Assembly (NCBI RefSeq): GCF_009730915.1
Contig: NC_052486.1
Coordinates: 23,630,137 to 23,694,136, forward strand
Length of the DNA stretch: 64,000 bases
Reading direction: 5' to 3'
Source of the DNA: Dioscorea cayenensis subsp. rotundata
Lineage: Eukaryota > Streptophyta > Magnoliopsida > Dioscoreales > Dioscoreaceae
Part shown: positions 59,400-64,000 of the stretch, in pieces
How positions within the stretch are numbered: position 1 is the first letter of the stretch
Layout: the number at the start of each line of letters is the position of its first letter
The notes under the pieces: model-generated
Database searches by the model: none
Told to the model about the DNA's origin: nothing
Seen by the model: only the letters and a program-made list of their open reading frames with translations
Translations under genes and position numbers: made by a program

Positions 59400-59840
59400 A
59401 GTGTATTGATGGGAACCTTTCTACATTTAAACTCTTACTCTTTACAACGAATCGAATGTATTTACACGAGACATTGTTATTTTAAACGGACATATAGTAA
59501 TTTTGAAATATTTCAACCGATGTTTAAACAATGAGTGCATTTATTTAAACAGACAATGTTATTTTTAAACGGCACACTCAGATTTTGAAATATTTAAAAC
59601 CGATGTTTAAACGATATATAGTATATTTAAACAATGAAAGTGAAATGTACACAATTACAACGTAAATTAAACAAATCGAAATAAAACCGAATGGAATTTA
59701 ACCCTCGCTTTACAATTCAAAAACAAACAAAAAATTTACATTAAGATATATAAGTCATGTTCTTCGAACACGAAAAACAATGAATTGAATTTGTCCAGCA
59801 TTTACATTTAAAAAATCGACAACTGACATACAGACATGTT
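59400..59840 (+). repeat. TTAAAC-motif spacer D with an 82-bp tandem repeat
   Basis: Seven TTTAAAC cores occur within about 220 bases. Two tandem units at about 59475-59556 and 59557-59640 share TGTTATTTTAAACGG, ATTTTGAAATATTT, CCGATGTTTAAAC and TATTTAAACA in the same order. It lies just after the transposase remnant ends. Confidence 0.65.
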
Positions 59841-59879
59841 ATTCAAAAAACAAAATTTAACCCGCCAGCGACGTACCCC

Positions 59880-61925
59880 CTTTGTCACGGACGCCCACGC
59901 CTCCTCCTTAAGTATGCGGGTAACATACCGTAATCCGAGGTAAGGAACGCCCGTCTCGCAGTAGTCGTGAATCTCTCACCCCCACGCACTCGCTCGATAA
60001 ACCGCGACGACGAGACGCGCAATCGACGCCTCTGTTTTTGGCGTGGGTTTCGTGGTCGCGCACGAGCGGGTACTTTTTCGTCAGCCGACTCGCGAACTCC
60101 ATATCGACACAAAGGTCGAATAGATTCCACTGCCGAGATATGCAAGTCGAGATTAGAATACCGATTTAAATACCAAATGATATTAATCTGACATAATTAA
60201 AGAACTTACCATGTCCAACGCTGTCCCTTATCGCACTCTGATACGAAGAATAACGCCTCGGATTCTTGTTTATCATCAGTCCGTGACTGATTTATATGGA
60301 AGTGGCCATTCATGATTATCTGGAGGATGACAATCAACTTTCACGCAGTCACGAGACAAGATCCCCTGGCCATAGCCATAATCGTGTCATGAGCGCCGTC
60401 TCGCTTTGACATAAACAACAAGTAAGCTGGGTCTCGTGATTGAGGCGCGCTTCGTAAGGATATGGCTTTCGCTCAGCCGACTTTTGTATGATGCATACGA
60501 AAGCCGCCCATCACATCATCAGCCGACCATCTCCTTCCCCTCAAGGCAATAGGTATAACTGTCATGCAGAGCCGACAATACTATTCTTCCACACGACAAA
60601 GGTCGAGGTTAAACGACAATGTATATAATAAGACCATATTGTAAGTATTTAAATGATATTATATATAATTAAACGATAAGTAGAAAACTTAAATGATAAC
60701 ATAAAGGTATTAAACACTATTAGGAAATAGTTAAACACTATAAGAAACCCTTTAAACAATAACATAAAAACGTTACACTTCACTCCGTCCCATGAGAGCA
60801 CTGAGGAAGATCCTCATCAACTCCCCGTCAGATTTGTTAAGACAACTCATGCCAACCCATTTCTTCTTCTTCGAATAAAAGCTTTCCGAGCCGCTTGGTC
60901 CACTTTTTGATCGGGCCTCGATCATCTCTCCTCGCTGCTCTGGCCTGGGGTCTTCATCAAGATCTTCCTTCGACGCTGGGGACGATGGCGACAAAGATCA
61001 ACCCGCACACATCCTTACATGGTTGTTCTTGTCATGGGATTGTGTCCCGGCTTGGTCATGCAGATCGCTGGTCCACGGTTTACCACGACCACTAGAACGG
61101 ATTCGACGATCTTCTCAACTCGCGGGCCATGACAACAAGATCATCGGGAGACACACCCTTAACTTGTTCTCGACCTTCGTGGATCGCTGTTCCATCTGAC
61201 GCCGCATCTCTAGCAAATGTGCTCCACCGGGTCGACGATTTTCACTCGAGAAGAGAGTCAACGACCTTCTCAACTGCAGAACGGCCACATCATCTCACGA
61301 TGTCCCCTCCAATCGTCACGGCCATGTCATCAACGACGATGCACTCAAGAATAAAGATCACCAGCATGGTGTCATGCTATTGCTTTCATCGTCACCGCCA
61401 TGGAGATGAGGCAAGATTGTTCTCCTCTTTTTCGCAAGTCTCTTCGAATGGGTCGCCTTTTGAAACGACCTTCCCGATGACGTCGCCGCTCGCCAAATCC
61501 CGACGCCTGCTCGTCTCCGGGCTTCAGCTTTTTCGAGGGATGGCGCAATGGCCAGTAACGCCCTTCCAGCTTCCACACGAGCGGCATGTCGAGGAAACTC
61601 TGGCCATCAATATCTCGCACGCTCAGATAAGAGTTGCGTGGACATCTTCGCCCAATGTCACCGTGCGGGCCGCCACGGCTCTGGGAGGGCCGCCATGGTC
61701 GGGGACCGCTGCTGCCGTGGTAAGGGGGTTGCGAACCGCCGGGTAGGGGAGGGCTTCTCCGCTGGCCGAGGAACGCGCGTGCGCATGGGTCGGAAGTAGG
61801 AGAACGGGCCCTGCCACAAGCACGATAGAGGTCGCCTCTCTCATCCCCGCCTTCGAGCAAGTGGTTCCGGAGCAATGACATCCATCCGGGCTTCTGGCCC
61901 CTAACAAATATTTCTTTCTTCAAAG
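59880..61925. other. MULE interior of unclear origin
   Basis: Two GC-rich, CG-rich blocks (about 59880-60190 and 60780-61925) flank spacer E. Overlapping open frames on both strands are rich in R, S and P, with no domain I recognise, for example a minus-strand frame at 61372-61923 and a plus-strand frame at 61129-61746. They could be decayed remnants of the second (ULP or plant-mobile-domain type) gene carried by some plant MULEs, or captured host sequence. I cannot tell which. Confidence 0.35.
60600..60785 (+). repeat. TTAAAC-motif spacer E
   Basis: AT-rich block with GGTTAAACGAC, AATTAAACGATAAG, TATTAAACACTATTAGG, AGTTAAACACTATAAG and CCTTTAAACAATAAC. Confidence 0.55.
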
Positions 61926-61954
61926 ATTCACGAATCCAACTTTCGTGAAACTAA

Positions 61955-62150
61955 CATATCGTAAACCAAACAATTTCAAATTTTAATCGTAGTGTTTATA
62001 TATTTAAAACGTTATAGAATATAATTAAACGGAGAACAAAAATATTTAAACCTGTATTTAATAATAGTTAAACGTAGAATACTAAAGTTAAACGCTAAAT
62101 AAAAATGTTTAAACATTAAAGACTTATGTTAAACATCATGTCATGATTTA
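61955..62150 (+). repeat. TTAAAC-motif spacer F
   Basis: AT-rich block with AATTAAACGGAG, ATATTTAAACCTG, AGTTAAACGTAG, AGTTAAACGC, ATGTTTAAACATTAAAG and TGTTAAACATC, spaced roughly 15-30 bases apart. Confidence 0.6.
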
Positions 62151-62310
62151 TTACCTCTTTTCCATCGAGCGACGACAAGTCTCGCTTCTACCGCCGCTCG
62201 CTTCCTGAAGTACTTTCACCGTGAGCACAACATCCTTGGGATCTCGCCAAACGGACTTTCTTCCCCATTCCGCCACCAGAAACCGACGTTAAGCGCGACC
62301 GAGCAACCCT

Positions 62311-62940
62311 TTAACGCACTCCTGGTCTGGTCTCTTCCCTACAAGATCTATCTCGCACTCGGGCGGCCGCCAGGAATATCCTCCATAAGCCACTCAGCGC
62401 CGCCTCGCACCACGCTGCAGACGCCCCCACTGGCCGGTAGATCATCGACGTAATCAACGATCCAGCTCGAACCGAGCATGATGTATTTGGGAAGAGGATC
62501 GTCCCCCACGAGGTACACCATCGAGTTTCGACAAAAATTATCTTCTTCTCCCTCCGTCGAACAAGTCTGCACCGGAGTGCCTCGACGGAGTCTCCGCTGT
62601 CCTCGTAGGTCTTGATAGATACCGCCTTCGAACGCCGACCGGTTTTCTTCTTCCGAAAGACCATCGCTGGGCCGCCATCGCAACGCAGTACTCAAGAACG
62701 AGGGCCACATCTCGAGGTCTCCAAACTCAAAGCAGCTTTTCCCCGATCCCCGAATTTATCGCGCGACCATCGCATCTTTGCAAAAAGAGAATCAAGAAGG
62801 GCCCTCTTGGTATACGGCTTCCACCAAATCAACGCCGCAAACGGTGTCCTTCGAATAATCTCCCCATGTCGAGGGGTCATGTTAACTTTCAATTCACCTA
62901 AGGTCTCCACAACCTGCCAAATAGCAACGCCCATTAACTA
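62311..62940 (-). pseudogene. Opposite-strand MULE-borne remnant, plant-mobile-domain/DUF1985-like
   Basis: Minus-strand frames together give TPRHGEIIRRTPFAAL, then ALLDSLFAKMRWSRDKF and, after a frame change, TILFPNTSCSV, WIVDYVDDLPA, AWCEAALSG and AEWLMEDI. The order (aromatic-rich entry, LLDSLF.RWD-like, LFPN, a W...DDL block, a final W-rich helix) resembles the plant mobile domain/DUF1985 proteins often carried by MULEs and CACTA elements beside a protease. At least two frameshifts are needed, so the gene is dead. The family call is tentative. Confidence 0.4.
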
Positions 62941-62989
62941 GGGTCGACCGCCATAATCACAAGCCTCGCAATAATAACAACACATTCAA

Positions 62990-63185
62990 CACGCAAGATC
63001 GACAAAAGTTTAAGCTGAAATATAAGGTTTTAAACTAGAACTCTCGCTTATTAAACGTAGATATAAAAATGTTAAACAGAGACCCATTTTGTTAAACAGA
63101 GACGAGAATACTTTAAACAGAGACAACAAATGTTAAACTCAGAATATCTCATTTCTTAAACGTCAACCCTCATTTGTAGAAATCG
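62990..63185 (+). repeat. TTAAAC-motif spacer G
   Basis: AT-rich block with GGTTTTAAACTAG, TATTAAACGTAG, ATGTTAAACAGAGACCC, TGTTAAACAGAGACGAG, ACTTTAAACAGAGACAAC and TGTTAAACTCAG. The unit GTTAAACAGAGAC occurs twice exactly and once as CTTTAAACAGAGAC. Confidence 0.65.
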
Positions 63186-63899
63186 CAACCATATCAAACG
63201 AAACGGAAATGTGACATTATAAATATTACATAAATCATAACAATCGAAAAAACTATTTCGATAGTGTATACAAACGAAAACGCAAAACAAAACAAAACCC
63301 TAGCCGAGAAATCTCCCTCGCAGACTAACAAAAACCCCCAAATGAGAAATCCCTCGCAGACTTCAATATCTTCCAACAAAAACAGGAGCACAAAAACAAA
63401 AAACCGAAAAAAATCTTTCTTTTAGAATGTAATCAGCTAACATAAAACCATACTCAATACCTTAGATCAGAACTCGATGAAAATGCCAACTAGTCACATG
63501 GGGGACTTCTCCTTCGAGATACCGGTGGAAAGGGAAAAAGTCGATGAAATGCTAATTACTGAGGCTTCACGGTAGAGACAACTTCGAGATGTACTGAAAC
63601 TGAAAAGTCAAGACGCGAGTCGAGAAAAGCAATTAAACTAGCCCAATAAATTGCCTCCTGAGTTACCCTACTGAAAACCGCCCACTTCCTCTCAAATCGA
63701 CGAGATGGTCAGCTACCACGACTCCCCATGCAAGGGCATTTTCATCCAAAAAAATCAAACTTACTCCGCTCACATCCGTTATAGGGGTTTCGGGGTTTGA
63801 AAAACATGACTTTTAAAAAGCGAGGGGTTTTGTGATCGCAAAACTAACGGGGTGTTTTTGGCAATTTTACAAACTTAAAGGGTTTTTTTGGCAATTTCC
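63186..63899. other. Right terminal region of the MULE
   Basis: Non-coding. It contains GAAATCTCCCTCGCAGACT followed about 45 bases later by GAAATCCCTCGCAGACTTC, a short diverged direct repeat, and ends with TTTTTGGCAATTTTAC and TTTTTTTGGCAATTTCC near the terminus. Confidence 0.5.
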
Positions 63900-63910
63900 A
63901 CTTTCAATTA
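63900..63910. repeat. Right target-site duplication of the MULE
   Basis: ACTTTCAATTA, identical to 54803-54813 and directly outside the right terminus. Confidence 0.85.
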
Positions 63911-64000
63911 TTTACAATAATATTTTAAATTAATTTACACTAGACTATAAGCAAAGGGTATGTCTGTCATTTCGGTGGATTCAGTTAGCAACACTGGGTT

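Larger units (their letters stand above)
54814..63899 (+). mobile_element. Mutator-like element (MULE), 9.1 kb, with exact 11-bp TSD, degenerate
   Basis: The 11-base direct repeat ACTTTCAATTA flanks the element at 54803-54813 and 63900-63910, the size typical of Mutator-like transposition. The left end begins GGGAAAAATTACATG; the right end, reverse-complemented, begins GGAAATTGCCAAAAAAACCC. The TIRs are only weakly alike, with shared AATTTTC.AAA and CAAAAAC.CCC blocks, as in MULEs with reduced TIRs. Inside are a broken MuDR-type transposase in plus orientation, a partial duplicated block upstream of it, an opposite-strand remnant near 62.3-62.9 kb, and TTAAAC-rich spacers. CG dinucleotides look more frequent than in the flanks. 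No complete transposase frame survives, so the copy is non-autonomous now. Confidence 0.85.

Noticed and set aside
61129..61923. Overlapping 205- and 183-codon frames on opposite strands as a captured host gene
   Set aside because: Both are low-complexity R/S/P-rich with no recognisable domain, as expected from CG-rich decayed sequence. Kept only as an unexplained MULE interior.

Overview
This is nuclear DNA from a flowering plant. It holds intron-rich genes with GT-AG introns, AT-rich introns and spacers, and seven plant genes; NO VEIN, CMT-type methyltransferase, PWO, CDKE and tapetal bHLH families are plant-specific or have plant-specific forms. Transposon remnants fill much of the rest. 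I cannot name the species or decide monocot versus eudicot from sequence alone.

Layout. 1-8577 (+): 3' part of a NO VEIN-like gene, eight visible exons, with a long-TIR MITE in its first visible intron. 9333-10010 (+): single-exon TAF8-like histone-fold gene. 11006-14541 (-): six-exon PHD-finger plus SANT/Myb gene with internal protein repeats. 16074-21374 (-): three-exon PWWP gene of the PWO family. 23100-24764 (-): three-exon bHLH gene of the bHLH10/89/91-EAT1 group. 24765-29327: gene-free and transposon-rich, with LINE-like tails, a complete hAT-type MITE and microsatellites. 29328-42655 (+): 23-exon chromomethylase, CMT2-like, with a broken Copia element lying antisense in intron 13. 44452-51770 (-): 15-exon CDKE1/CDK8 kinase. 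51917-52548: a second hAT-type MITE directly against the CDKE1 TATA-like sequence. 53640-54668: LINE fragment. 54814-63899: a 9.1-kb Mutator-like element (MULE) bounded by an exact 11-bp target-site duplication, carrying a wrecked transposase and an opposite-strand remnant.

The host genes lean towards chromatin and transcription: TAF8 (TFIID), CDKE1 (Mediator kinase module), PWO (Polycomb partner), PHD-SANT and CMT2 (non-CG methylation of transposons). I read this as chance clustering in a gene island, not a functional cluster. All coding exons I could join keep frame across their splice sites, so the host genes look intact.

The most unusual part is the MULE. Its degenerate coding blocks alternate with AT-rich spacers packed with a TTAAAC core in one orientation, regardless of the strand of the neighbouring coding remnant. 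It also contains a partial internal direct duplication. I see no bacterial-type system, CRISPR array, rRNA or confident tRNA.
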